This document shows positions 25,111 through 32,536 of a stretch of DNA of 57,297 nucleotides, piece by piece (position 1 is the stretch's first letter; the number at the start of each line of letters is the position of its first letter). The position numbers and the translations under genes were made by a program. Where the stretch lies: positions 1 through 57,297 of the forward strand of contig CAKUEZ010000002.1 of assembly GCA_934646965.1 (NCBI GenBank), given 5' to 3'. The DNA is from an uncultured Collinsella sp. (GTDB lineage Bacteria; Actinomycetota; Coriobacteriia; Coriobacteriales; Coriobacteriaceae). Under the pieces are notes generated by a model. It did not search any database, was not told the origin of the DNA, and saw only the letters and a program-made list of their open reading frames with translations.

Positions 25111-25982
25111 CCAGGGCGAAGGCCGAAGCGGTCGCGGCCCTGCGCTCCGAGGGGCACGCGCTCGGGCACCTGCTCGCATGCGCCGAGCTCAAGAGGTCGA
25201 CCTACTACTACGCCCTCGCGCACCCGCCGAGGCCCACGCGCCCCGAGCTCCGGGAGGCGGCCGCCGAGATCTTCTCGCGCACCGCCAACGGCTGCGGGCA
25301 CCGGCAGATAGCGATGTGCCTCAGGGCGGAAGAGGGGGCCGTGATAGCCGACAAGACCGTGCTCAAGATGATGCGCGAGATGGGGATCCGCTGCGGCATC
25401 AGACGCGAGACGGCCTACCACAGGTACAACTCGTACAGGGGCGTCGTCGGCAGAACGTTCGAGAACGTGATCGCGAGGGATTTCGACGCCGGGGCCCCGT
25501 GGCGGAAGCTGGGAACGGACGTCACCGAGTTCAAGGTGGCGGGCGGCAAGGCCTACTGGGCCCCGACGCTGGACTTCTTCTCCAAGGAGATCGTGGCGAG
25601 CGACATATCGACCACGCCCGACATGGCCCAGCAGGCGAGGATGCTCGACGAGCTGCTGCCCAAGATCCCCGAGGGCGCCGCCCCGACCATGCACTCGGAC
25701 CGGGGCTGGCAGTACCAGCACGCCTCGTACACATCCAGGCTCGAGGCCGCAGGCATCGTCCAGAGCATGTCCAGGAAGGCGAACTGCATCGACAATGCCG
25801 CCACCGAGCAGCTCTTCGGCCACGTCAAGGACGAGTTCTACCGGGGCCGCGAGTGGAAGACGTTCGAGGATTTCAAACGCGACCTGGAGGAATACATAGT
25901 CCACTGGAACACGAGCCGGAGGCAGGTAAGATTGAAGGGCCTGACCCCGGAGGAGTTCCGGAATCAGGCCCTCGCGGCCTAG
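25071..25982 (+). CDS. IS3-family transposase OrfB (DDE domain), made by -1 frameshift
   Basis: About 300 aa after the A7 shift site. HTH_21-like segment RSTYYYALAHPPRP and NGCGHRQIAMCLR precede the rve integrase core. The catalytic residues are D (codon 25518, GTDVTEF), D (25698, HSDRGWQY) and E (25806, TEQLFGHVKDE), giving the standard DD(35)E spacing, with K following in the same helix. The IHWN-like ending VHWNTSRRQ and LKGLTPEEFRNQ are typical of IS150-group enzymes. The frame is uninterrupted, so the element may be active. Confidence 0.93.
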   Translation, partial: KKITRPGREGRSLTRAKAEAVAALRSEGHALGHLLACAELKRSTYYYALAHPPRPTRPELREAAAEIFSRTANGCGHRQIAMCLRAEEGAVIADKTVLKMMREMGIRCGIRRETAYHRYNSYRGVVGRTFENVIARDFDAGAPWRKLGTDVTEFKVAGGKAYWAPTLDFFSKEIVASDISTTPDMAQQARMLDELLPKIPEGAAPTMHSDRGWQYQHASYTSRLEAAGIVQSMSRKANCIDNAATEQLFGHVKDEFYRGREWKTFEDFKRDLEEYIVHWNTSRRQVRLKGLTPEEFRNQALAA

Positions 25983-26125
25983 TCGCTATTTAGGGCGTCC
26001 AAGATTTGGGACGCAGTTCATTATTGCGTTAAGGGCTATTTTGCATAACGGTCATATCCTGACGACTCTCCCAGTCAAACGCGCTAACATTGGATTTCGA
26101 GCCAATCATCGAGAAGGGAGATCTG

Positions 26126-27097
26126 ATGACCGACGCCAATAGAAAGCCGTGGCTTACGGCGTCAGAGCAGATTGATCATCTCAAATCGAGGGGCGTCCAT
26201 TTCTCGCTGATGAGCGAAGACGATGCCAGAGCCTATCTGGAAAAGAACAGCAACTATTTTCGCCTGCGTGCCTACCGGCTTGGCTTTCCTAAGGTTGAGG
26301 AAGGAAATCGCAAGGGGGAGTATGCAAATCTAGACTTTAAGATGTTGGTCGACTTGTCGATTGTCGACATGCTCCTTCGTTATGAAATGCTGCCGCTTAC
26401 GCTCGATGTGGAGCATTTTGCAAAGGTAAAACTATTAAAGCGTATCGAGACGGAGGGGGAGGACGGCTATGCGGTTGTCTCGGATTTCATTTCCTCCTAC
26501 GATAGCGTGAAACCCGATGGGATACCATGTAATTCGCTCAAGGATGAGATTCGTAGGTGCAAGAACAGTCCTTACACTTGCGGATTGATTGCCAGGTACG
26601 CTGATTTCGAATTCCCCGCGTGGGCTTTTGTCGAAGTCGTCTCCTTCGGCTCGTTTCTTTACTTCTATAAGTTCTGCGCCCAAAGGTTCAATGACCGCGA
26701 GATGCTTAACGAGTTTTATATAGTCCAGGCGGTTAAATCGTTAAGAAATGCATGCGCGCACAACAACTGTATCTTGAATGATCTGAGTGCCGGCGAGCCC
26801 ATGCATGAGCCTAGAAATGCCGTCATGCGGGAGCTCTCGAGTATTTCTTGCATCGGTTCTGGACAACGCAAGAACAAGATGAGCAATGATCGGGTACAGC
26901 AAATCGTTACTACGTTATATGCGCACAAGGAGTTGGCCTCGAAGGGGGTCTTCGAACATCGCGCGAGGAGCCTAGCGTTATTCGTTGAGAGAATGAATGA
27001 GCATATTGATTACTATCGTGGTAATCCTCAAGTGCTAACGGGATTTGAATTCCTTACGAAGGTAATTGAAGCGTGGTTTCCTGTTGACACAAATTAA
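26126..27097 (+). CDS. Abi_2 (AbiD/AbiF) family abortive infection protein
   Basis: 323 aa from ATG 26126 with AAGGGAG upstream. The family features are the N-terminal LTASEQIDHLKSRGVHF, YLEKNSNYFRLRAYRLGF, a helical middle, and SLRNACAHNN with R207 and H212, the Rx4H catalytic pair of HEPN ribonucleases. Members abort phage infection, probably by RNA cleavage, and some have a nearby structured RNA (the abiF motif). A promoter-hairpin-terminator unit lies 180 bp downstream here (27278-27380). The IS3 element lies directly upstream, so the gene's expression may have changed. Confidence 0.85.
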   Translation: MTDANRKPWLTASEQIDHLKSRGVHFSLMSEDDARAYLEKNSNYFRLRAYRLGFPKVEEGNRKGEYANLDFKMLVDLSIVDMLLRYEMLPLTLDVEHFAKVKLLKRIETEGEDGYAVVSDFISSYDSVKPDGIPCNSLKDEIRRCKNSPYTCGLIARYADFEFPAWAFVEVVSFGSFLYFYKFCAQRFNDREMLNEFYIVQAVKSLRNACAHNNCILNDLSAGEPMHEPRNAVMRELSSISCIGSGQRKNKMSNDRVQQIVTTLYAHKELASKGVFEHRARSLALFVERMNEHIDYYRGNPQVLTGFEFLTKVIEAWFPVDTN

Positions 27098-27201
27098 ACG
27101 TTGAATCTGTGGCGGCGGCTAATGCAACATATTGTGACAGCTTTTGGTGTATCCTATCACCACAACGAAAAACGGTAGCTTTTTGTAGCAGCTGTTTTGT
27201 A

Positions 27202-27238
27202 AGGGGGTTCCTTCTGAAAGGAGGGCGTCCCCTATTTT
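27202..27238 (+). terminator. Hairpin with T-run after Abi_2
   Basis: AGGGG pairs with CCCCT (27202-27206 and 27229-27233) around an inner TCCTT-ctga-AAGGA stem, and ATTTTTA follows. It probably ends the Abi_2 transcript. The asymmetric internal loop is larger than usual for a terminator, so it could also be part of a structured RNA. Confidence 0.55.
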
Positions 27239-27277
27239 TATGGCGCAGTGATTGGCGGCCTTGGTAAGGGCAGCCTG

Positions 27278-27305
27278 TAGACAAACAATTGCCTTTGACT
27301 ATAAT
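27278..27305 (+). promoter_or_regulatory. Promoter of a small RNA downstream of Abi_2
   Basis: TAGACA (27278-27283), 16 bp, then a perfect TATAAT (27300-27305). It is the best sigma-70 match in the island and has no ORF behind it, only a structured stretch that ends in a terminator 70 bp later. Confidence 0.7.
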
Positions 27306-27311
27306 AAAGCC

Positions 27312-27378
27312 AATTGCGGTGGAAGCCTTCGGGCGACACCTGAAGAGGGTTGATGCGTCGGCCCTCTTTTTGTTTTGA
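27312..27378 (+). ncRNA. Candidate small RNA beside Abi_2 (abiF-RNA-like position)
   Basis: The expected transcript starts near 27312. It folds into GGTG/CACC enclosing GCC-ttcg-GGC (27318-27340) and then a terminator stem AGAGGG/CCCTCT (27344-27367) followed by TTTTTGTTTT. Small structured RNAs next to Abi_2 genes are known (abiF motif); I cannot confirm membership without a covariance search. A role as antitoxin or guide for the HEPN protein is inferred. Confidence 0.5.
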
Positions 27379-27510
27379 TGTAAGATTCGACCTGCCAAAA
27401 CTTACATTTCAATTGGGAAAAGGCAAAATTGGGGGATTTTCTGCTCGCATGTAACTCTACTGACGCGTGGTTGCTTTGCCTTAATTCGCTATGGTTTTCT
27501 CGGTTAAGGA

Positions 27511-27614
27511 TTGACCGGGGTTGGGCTATTCCTTATAGCCCATCTTTGATGAGGCCTTGCGACGGTACGTCCGGCTTGGTCCGTGGGAACCGCCGAAAGG
27601 CGGTTTTTGCGTTT
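27511..27614 (+). ncRNA. Duplicated promoter-hairpin-terminator element, copy 1
   Basis: TTGACC (27511-27516), 17 bp, TATAGC (27534-27539), then about 50 transcribed bases holding AGGCC/GGCTT enclosing GACG-gta-CGTC, and a terminator AACCGCC-gaaa-GGCGGTT with TTTTT (27588-27608). The 66 bp from 27549 differ from copy 2 at only three positions, and the -35/-10 boxes are kept with the same 17-bp spacing. There is no ORF. It is probably a small RNA gene or a transposed regulatory cassette. Confidence 0.55.
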
Positions 27615-27680
27615 TTGGAACTGTTCCCGTAGGGTACGTCGCGTTTTTACTTCAGGACGCTCGGTTTTGTCGCGTTATTT

Positions 27681-27805
27681 CGGAAGTATGCGGCAAATTC
27701 CGTAACCCCTGAGCACGCAGCCCTTTTCGAGCAAAGAAACCACAGGTAGAAGCGTTGCCACTTCCTCGTGTGCTCGGCATGCTTGATATTTGCCGCATAC
27801 TTCCG
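27681..27805. repeat. 125-bp palindrome-bounded repeat, copy A
   Basis: Perfect 18-bp inverted ends (CGGAAGTATGCGGCAAAT and its complement). Inside is a second pair GAGCAC/GTGCTC and an unpaired AGCAAAGAAACCACAGGTAG. Copies B and C, 2.3 kb away, have the same size and inner motif. It may be a non-autonomous mobile repeat or a folded RNA. With the RNA-like units it fills the gene-free stretch 27098-27929. Confidence 0.75.
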
Positions 27806-27847
27806 GTTTTAGCCCCTTGCTTCTCCTTCCTTAGGTGCTACAAACAC

Positions 27848-27875
27848 TTGATTGACGTTATTTAAAGTCTATAAT
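27848..27875 (+). promoter_or_regulatory. Promoter of the rloAB pair
   Basis: TTGATT (27848-27853), 16 bp, TATAAT (27870-27875). It lies 35-55 bp before the likely start codons of the ATPase gene, and so argues against the first in-frame start at 27852, which would lie inside the promoter. Confidence 0.6.
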
Positions 27876-27929
27876 CATAGAAAAGCTCTGATATACCTTT
27901 TTAAAACAATGAATAGAATGTTGAGTGCC

Positions 27930-29147
27930 ATGCTTTGCCAGTTCACCTTTAAGAATTATCGGTCCTATCGCGACGAGGCGGAGCTTTCTATGCAGGCGAC
28001 GCCGATGAAGGAGTTTGAGCGTTCCCTCATTGAGTGCTCCGACGGTCAGAGTTTCCTCCCAGTGGCCGCGGTGTACGGACCCAACGCTGGCGGTAAGTCT
28101 AACCTGCTTGAGGCTCTCGATTACCTTCGTTCGGCGGTGGCCAGACCAATCAGATTGCTGTCTGCCAGTGCTGATGGACCAGAGGGCGATCGCCCTTCGA
28201 TACCCCGTTATTCTGCGTTCGGGTTCGATGACGTGTCTGCTGCCCAACCCACCGAGTTCGAGCTCTACTACCGCGTGGGTGAGTATGAGTACCGCTATGT
28301 TCTATCTGTACACGCCGAGGAGATTGTGTGCGAAGGGCTGTGGCGGCGCAAAGTGGGTGCTTCGCGCACGGCGATGCTGTTCGAGCGCGAGGGTGCAAAG
28401 GTTGAGCTCGGTCCCACACTGCGCAAGCTTGTAACGGCAGCTAAGTTCAACCCGAACCTGCCGTACCTGTCGTTCCTCTGCATCAACTTCGATGCGCCGG
28501 TGGTCCAGGAGGCGGCCAGCTGGTTTCTCAACGCTGTGTTTCTGAACTACAACAGCTCCTATCTGGAGCGGATGCTCGAACAATTGCTCGACGAGGATGA
28601 TTCGCCCGAGGTCACGCGTTTCCTGCGCGCCGTTGATGTGCGTATCGATGGCTTCAGGGTGGAGAAGGCTCCGCAATGGCGCGGCCAGCGCGTGTTTGTG
28701 AGGCACGACGTCGGAGGTAAAGGCTATGAGCTGCGCCTGTCTGAGGAGTCGGCCGGCACTCAGAAACTCATGGGGCTCGCGTCCTATTTGCTGGCAGCGC
28801 TCGAGTGCGGCGGAACCGTCGTGGTCGACGAGCTCGACGCCAAACTGCACCCGAAGCTTCTTCGCTATGTGATCCTGCTGTTTAAGGATCCTGAGGCCAA
28901 CAAGAGTGGCGCGCAGCTCATTTTCTCGTCCCAGGACGTGTCAACCATGCGAAACGACGTGTTCCGCCGCGACGAGATATGGTTTGCCGCGCGCGGCGAG
29001 AGGGAGGCCAGCCAGCTATGGTCGCTCGCCGACATCCACGAGGCGAATGGCAATTTGGTTAGCAAGAATGCTGCTTTCGACAAGCAATACCTGTCTGGCC
29101 GTTACGGTGCCGATCCATATCTCACCCGTATCGAGGAGTGGGATTAG
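27930..29147 (+). CDS. rloA: RloA-like ATP-binding protein (AAA_15/21)
   Basis: 405 aa from ATG 27930, which gives the usual family start MLCQFTFKNYRSYRDEAEL; ATGs at 27909 and 27918 are alternatives and none has a good ribosome-binding site. Walker A is GPNAGGKS (50-57), Walker B TVVVDELDAKLHP (D300, E301), and the signature SEESAGTQKLMGLASYL precedes it. RloA proteins were named as ORFs linked to type I restriction loci and pair with RloB. Here the pair stands without restriction genes, between two copies of an RNA-like element. By analogy to ATPase-TOPRIM systems (PARIS, Gabija) the ATPase would sense infection and control RloB. Confidence 0.85.
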   Translation: MLCQFTFKNYRSYRDEAELSMQATPMKEFERSLIECSDGQSFLPVAAVYGPNAGGKSNLLEALDYLRSAVARPIRLLSASADGPEGDRPSIPRYSAFGFDDVSAAQPTEFELYYRVGEYEYRYVLSVHAEEIVCEGLWRRKVGASRTAMLFEREGAKVELGPTLRKLVTAAKFNPNLPYLSFLCINFDAPVVQEAASWFLNAVFLNYNSSYLERMLEQLLDEDDSPEVTRFLRAVDVRIDGFRVEKAPQWRGQRVFVRHDVGGKGYELRLSEESAGTQKLMGLASYLLAALECGGTVVVDELDAKLHPKLLRYVILLFKDPEANKSGAQLIFSSQDVSTMRNDVFRRDEIWFAARGEREASQLWSLADIHEANGNLVSKNAAFDKQYLSGRYGADPYLTRIEEWD

Positions 29148-29148
29148 C

Positions 29149-29817
29149 ATGGTGGCGAAGAAGTCGAAGGGCTGGCGCAGCGGTAAGCGCGAGGGCCGCC
29201 CGCGCATGGTGCAGATGACGCGTCATCTCGTAGTGAGCGAGGGCAGGGAGACAGAGCCTCGCTACTTTGAGGGCGTGCGTGCGGCGTTGGGCGCGGCGAA
29301 CGAGCGTAAGGTTGCCATTGTCGTTAAGGGAACCGGCAAACACGCGCTTGACCTGCTTGACTTCGCCGTCGAACACTGCCGCTATGCGCCCGAGACGTTC
29401 GACCATGTGTGGCTCGTGTATGACAAGGATGACTTCCCTGCGTCCGACTTTGACGCGATGGAGCTCAAATGTACCGAGCTCTCCGATGGATCGAGGACCT
29501 TCCACGCGTTGTGGTCGAACCCCTGTTTTGAACTGTGGCCGCTTCTGCACTTTCGCTATACGACCGCGCATATGTCCGCGTCCGACTGCCAGCATGCCCT
29601 CGCGCAGGAGATGTCGAAGAACTTGGGCATCGAGTACCGCAAGAACCTGAACGGGATGTTCGAGGCAGTGGACGATAAGCGGGGCGAGGCGTTGCAACGT
29701 GCTGGGCGCCTCGTCGCATACCATAGGGGGCTTTGCAACGTTAAACCTTCTGCACAAAATCCCGCAACCAAGGTGGGCGAGATATTCGATGCGATTGGGC
29801 CGTATTTGATTGGATAG
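29149..29817 (+). CDS. rloB: RloB-like protein, putative TOPRIM-like nuclease
   Basis: 222 aa; ATG 29149 lies one base after the rloA stop, with GAGGAG upstream. It has the RloB pattern: a basic N-terminus (KKSKGWRSGKREGRPR), LVVSEGRETEPRYFEG (acidic E), DHVWLVYDKDDFP (the Asp pair of a TOPRIM-like site) and SNPCFELWPLLHF. It is expected to be a nuclease partner of RloA. A one-base intergenic distance implies a fixed ratio. The second copy of the RNA-like element begins 32 bp after its stop. Confidence 0.83.
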   Translation: MVAKKSKGWRSGKREGRPRMVQMTRHLVVSEGRETEPRYFEGVRAALGAANERKVAIVVKGTGKHALDLLDFAVEHCRYAPETFDHVWLVYDKDDFPASDFDAMELKCTELSDGSRTFHALWSNPCFELWPLLHFRYTTAHMSASDCQHALAQEMSKNLGIEYRKNLNGMFEAVDDKRGEALQRAGRLVAYHRGLCNVKPSAQNPATKVGEIFDAIGPYLIG

Positions 29818-29849
29818 CCGAGTTCGATCGGGCTCGATGGGGCATGGGA

Positions 29850-29954
29850 TTGATCGGGATTGGGCTTTTCCTTAAAGTGCCAATTGTGATGAGGCCTTGC
29901 GACGGTACGTCCGGCTTGGTCCGCGGAAACCGCCGGAAGGCGGTTTTTGCGTTT
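29850..29954 (+). ncRNA. Duplicated promoter-hairpin-terminator element, copy 2
   Basis: TTGATC (29850-29855), 17 bp, TAAAGT (29873-29878), the same GACG-gta-CGTC hairpin, and AACCGCC-ggaa-GGCGGTT with TTTTT. From 29889 to 29954 it matches copy 1 at 63 of 66 positions; upstream the similarity fades but the GGGCTWT..AWAG stem keeps its pairing through an A/T swap. Distance between copies is about 2340 bp with rloAB between them. Confidence 0.55.
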
Positions 29955-29991
29955 AAGGGTTATTACCGGGAAGACTATTTGTCACGTTTTC

Positions 29992-30115
29992 CGGAAGTGC
30001 GGGGAAAAATCGAAAACCGCCGAGCACAACCCGATCTTTGACAGCAAAACCGCAGGTCGCAGAAGTCAAAAACCGGGGTCTGGTCTGCAGATCTCGGTTT
30101 TACCCCGCACTTCCG
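29992..30115. repeat. 124-bp palindrome-bounded repeat, copy B
   Basis: Ends are CGGAAGTGCGGGG and its perfect complement (13 bp). Inside are CCGAGCAC, CAGCAAAACCGCAGGT and AAAACCG/CGGTTTT. The ends differ from copies A and C (GTGCGGGG against GTATGCGGCAAA) but pairing is kept, so the arms vary in a compensatory way. Confidence 0.72.
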
Positions 30116-30127
30116 AAATCGCCTGAC

Positions 30128-30251
30128 GGAAGTATGCGGCAAATTCTGGAACCACTGAGCACGCCGCCATTTTTGCGCAAAGAAACCGCAGGTAGGCGCG
30201 TTGGTGCTACTCGGTGTGGTCGGCCTGTTCCGATTTTGCCGCATACTTCCG
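30128..30251. repeat. 124-bp palindrome-bounded repeat, copy C
   Basis: Ends are CGGAAGTATGCGGCAAA and ATTTTGCCGCATACTTCCG. The inner part has TGAGCAC and GCAAAGAAACCGCAGGTAG, nearly as in copy A. It follows copy B by 12 bp in the same orientation. Together with copy 2 of the RNA-like element it fills 29818-30324; nothing else is seen there. Confidence 0.75.
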
Positions 30252-30324
30252 GATTCGATGCCTCTTATCCTATTTTGGCGCGTTCGCACACTCTAAAGAT
30301 GTTCTTAAAACGGCCTTAAAGATT

Positions 30325-30352
30325 TTGGACACTTGCGGCGACGGCGTACAAT
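30325..30352 (+). promoter_or_regulatory. Promoter of the Pel-like operon
   Basis: TTGGAC (30325-30330), 16 bp, TACAAT (30347-30352). A leader of about 40 bases leads to GGGAGGGGAG and GTG 30398. No riboswitch-like fold is seen in so short a leader, so c-di-GMP control is probably at protein level through the PelD domain. Confidence 0.6.
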
Positions 30353-30397
30353 ACGCATGTTTGGCATCATTTAAATCTGACGGGAGGGGAGCGCACG

Positions 30398-32536
30398 GTG
30401 GAAGTGCTGGTTGTTGGCAATACTTCGTATGTCGATGACGACTTTTGCGCCAAGGCGTTCCCTGGCGATCATGTGCAGGTCGTAGCTGCGATCGATGCGC
30501 AGCGCGACGGATCGCCGGCTCCCTCGTCCTGGAACGAGCTGCTGCAGCACCTGGACCAGGCCTACGAGTTCGATCGCGTGGTCTACCTTTCTACCTACCT
30601 TACGCCGCATACCGAGACCTTTGGCGACATCGAGCTGCTGCGCTCGGTGTTTCGCGTGTGCCTGGGCCGCCAGGTTCAGCTGCTGTTTGTGACGGGGCCG
30701 GCTGGCGCCGATGGCAATGTCGATGCCGCCGGGCAAACCGGCAAGGGTATTATCGCCCACGCCGCCAACGACCTGTGCCGCTACTATGCGGCCCGTGACG
30801 GCATCCAGGCCAAGATCTTGCGCGTGCCCTATTTGTACACTGCTTCGCCGGCGCTCAACGATCCGTTTTTGGTACCGTTGTTCCAAGCTTGCTCGCACGG
30901 CTCGCTTGTGCTCAAGAACAGCGTGGATTCGCCGCTCCAGGCCCTGTGCGCCGAGGAGTTGGCCGTCTTGGTGCGCCGCATCTTCGATAGCTGGGACCCT
31001 GCGTTTGAGGAGCTCGGCGTTGCGGACAGCTTTGCGCACACGTTGGGCGATTTGGGCGGGGCCCTAAAACGCCTGTTCCCGGGGCTCCAGGTAACCTATG
31101 GCGACGACGCGGAAGCCTCCGTGGCGCCGAGTGATGCCATCCGCAAGCGCTATGGCTGGTTCCAACGCTACGACGTGCTCACCGATCTTTCAACCGTACA
31201 TGCCCGCTGGGAGCAATCCCGCGCGGGAAAGCGCCATCCGCTGCACCATGCCATCGACCGCATGCGCGAGCATACGCTGCCCGTCATGTGCATGGAGACC
31301 GTGCTCGCATGGGTACTCTTTGAGTGCCTGGAGCGGGTGTTTTCGCAATCCGCACAGCTCAACGTGCTCGACTACCGCCTGTTGTATGTGGTGCTGATCG
31401 GCACGCTTTACGGGCTCGATTTTGGCCTGGTCGCGGCACTGCTGGCTTCGATTGGCCTGGCCGCGAGCTACTTTACCCAGTACGGCTACACCTTTCAGGG
31501 CCTGTTCTACGAGCCCTCTAACTGGCTTCCGTTTATCGCCTACTTTGTGGTGGGCGCCGTATGCGGCTATGTGCAGCTGCGCAACCGCGAGGCGCTCAAG
31601 GCCGAGCGCGCCGAAAACGAGCTCGTGCGCAACCGTAACGACTTTTTGGGCCGGCTCTACCATGACGCCATCGAGGACAAACAGGCCTACAAGCGACAGA
31701 TCGTGGGACGCCATGACAGCTTTGGCAAGATCTTTGCCGTGACGCAGGGGCTCGACGTGCTCAACCCGCGCGATATCTACCGCAAGTGCTGCGAGCTGCT
31801 CGGCGAGATTTTGGAAAACGACACGGTGACGATCTACCACGTTTCGGGTGAGGCGTTTACGCGCCTAGTCGCCGCGAGCCCGGCAATTTCTGGCGATGCG
31901 CTGCGCTCGTTGGCGCTCGACGATCTTAAGGCCATGATGGAGGGCGTGGACCACTCGGGCCTGTGGGTGAACCGCAAGTTGGTACCGGGGCTGCCCATGT
32001 TCGCGTACGTGATGGAGCGCGACGGGGCGCCGGCGATCTTCGTCTTTGTGCGCCGCGTGGCCGAGGGCCAAATGACCCTCTATTATCAAAATCTCTTTCG
32101 TATTTTGTGCGGCTTGGTGGAAAGCGCGCTGGGGCGCGCCTTCGATTACGAGGCCGTGGCGCAGGATAAGCGCTGTATTGCGGGCACGCGTGTACTTAAG
32201 CAGGATGCCTTCGGTCGCGAGCTCGCTACCGAGCAGGCGCTTGCAGACGGCAAGATGGGGAGTTATTTGCTCCTGCGCGTGGTGCCGGAGATGGAGCCTG
32301 TCGGCGAGCTGGTCGGGGCGATTGGATCGGCGATTCGCGAGAGCGATGCCGCGGGCCTGGTCGACGACACGCTTTATTTGCTCATGCGTCAGGCCATCGA
32401 GGCCGACCTGCCCATTATTAGCGCACGTTTGGCCTCCAAGCAGATTGCCGTTGAGCATGTCGACGGTGAGGGCGTTGTGGAACTGCTGCGGCAGATTGCT
32501 CCCGCCGGCTCCGATGACGAGGGGGATGCTGCTTGA
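30398..32536 (+). CDS. SDR-PelD fusion: c-di-GMP receptor of a Pel-like polysaccharide system
   Basis: 712 aa from GTG 30398 (GGGAGGGGAG upstream). Residues 1-250 look like a degenerate extended SDR (VLVVGNTSYVDDDF in place of the glycine motif; AKILRVPYLYT). Four TM helices follow at about 297-312, 326-342, 343-360 and 376-394, then a coiled linker, a GAF domain (about 440-600) and a degenerate GGDEF domain. In the latter RESD (647-650) fits the RxxD I-site, five residues before VDDTL in place of GGDEF. So it should bind but not make c-di-GMP, as PelD of Pseudomonas does. PelE, PelA-like, PelF and PelG genes follow, which supports the call. The fused epimerase-like part is unusual. Confidence 0.82.
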   Translation: MEVLVVGNTSYVDDDFCAKAFPGDHVQVVAAIDAQRDGSPAPSSWNELLQHLDQAYEFDRVVYLSTYLTPHTETFGDIELLRSVFRVCLGRQVQLLFVTGPAGADGNVDAAGQTGKGIIAHAANDLCRYYAARDGIQAKILRVPYLYTASPALNDPFLVPLFQACSHGSLVLKNSVDSPLQALCAEELAVLVRRIFDSWDPAFEELGVADSFAHTLGDLGGALKRLFPGLQVTYGDDAEASVAPSDAIRKRYGWFQRYDVLTDLSTVHARWEQSRAGKRHPLHHAIDRMREHTLPVMCMETVLAWVLFECLERVFSQSAQLNVLDYRLLYVVLIGTLYGLDFGLVAALLASIGLAASYFTQYGYTFQGLFYEPSNWLPFIAYFVVGAVCGYVQLRNREALKAERAENELVRNRNDFLGRLYHDAIEDKQAYKRQIVGRHDSFGKIFAVTQGLDVLNPRDIYRKCCELLGEILENDTVTIYHVSGEAFTRLVAASPAISGDALRSLALDDLKAMMEGVDHSGLWVNRKLVPGLPMFAYVMERDGAPAIFVFVRRVAEGQMTLYYQNLFRILCGLVESALGRAFDYEAVAQDKRCIAGTRVLKQDAFGRELATEQALADGKMGSYLLLRVVPEMEPVGELVGAIGSAIRESDAAGLVDDTLYLLMRQAIEADLPIISARLASKQIAVEHVDGEGVVELLRQIAPAGSDDEGDAA

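Larger units (their letters stand above)
24569..26024 (+). mobile_element. Intact IS3-family insertion sequence (IS150-like) with 3-bp target duplication
   Basis: The element proper is 24572-26021 (1450 bp). Its ends are imperfect inverted repeats of about 24 bp (TGAACTGC..TCCCA..TCTTGGAC type, 3 mismatches) and are flanked by TTA direct repeats (24569-24571 and 26022-26024), the 3-bp duplication usual for IS3. It carries orfA and orfB joined by a -1 frameshift. GC content is well above that of the island around it. It landed in the gap between the two-TM gene and Abi_2 and broke neither. Confidence 0.93.

Noticed and set aside
24571..26021. Disrupted gene at the IS3 insertion point
   Set aside because: Joining the flanks across the TTA duplication gives no longer ORF; both neighbours have complete ends.
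27930..29817. PARIS (AriA-AriB) system
   Set aside because: Same ATPase plus TOPRIM-like logic, but the small protein has the RloB pattern (SEGRETEP, YDKDD), not the DUF4435 layout.
27098..30251. CRISPR array, retron or tandem-repeat type III antitoxin
   Set aside because: Repeats are few, long and palindromic with no regular spacers; no reverse transcriptase or cas gene is present; no tandem short repeats before the Abi_2 gene.
13894..30251. Prophage or integrative element
   Set aside because: No integrase, structural phage gene, relaxase or tRNA attachment site is seen; only an IS3 element. Island borders are not marked by direct repeats that I can find.
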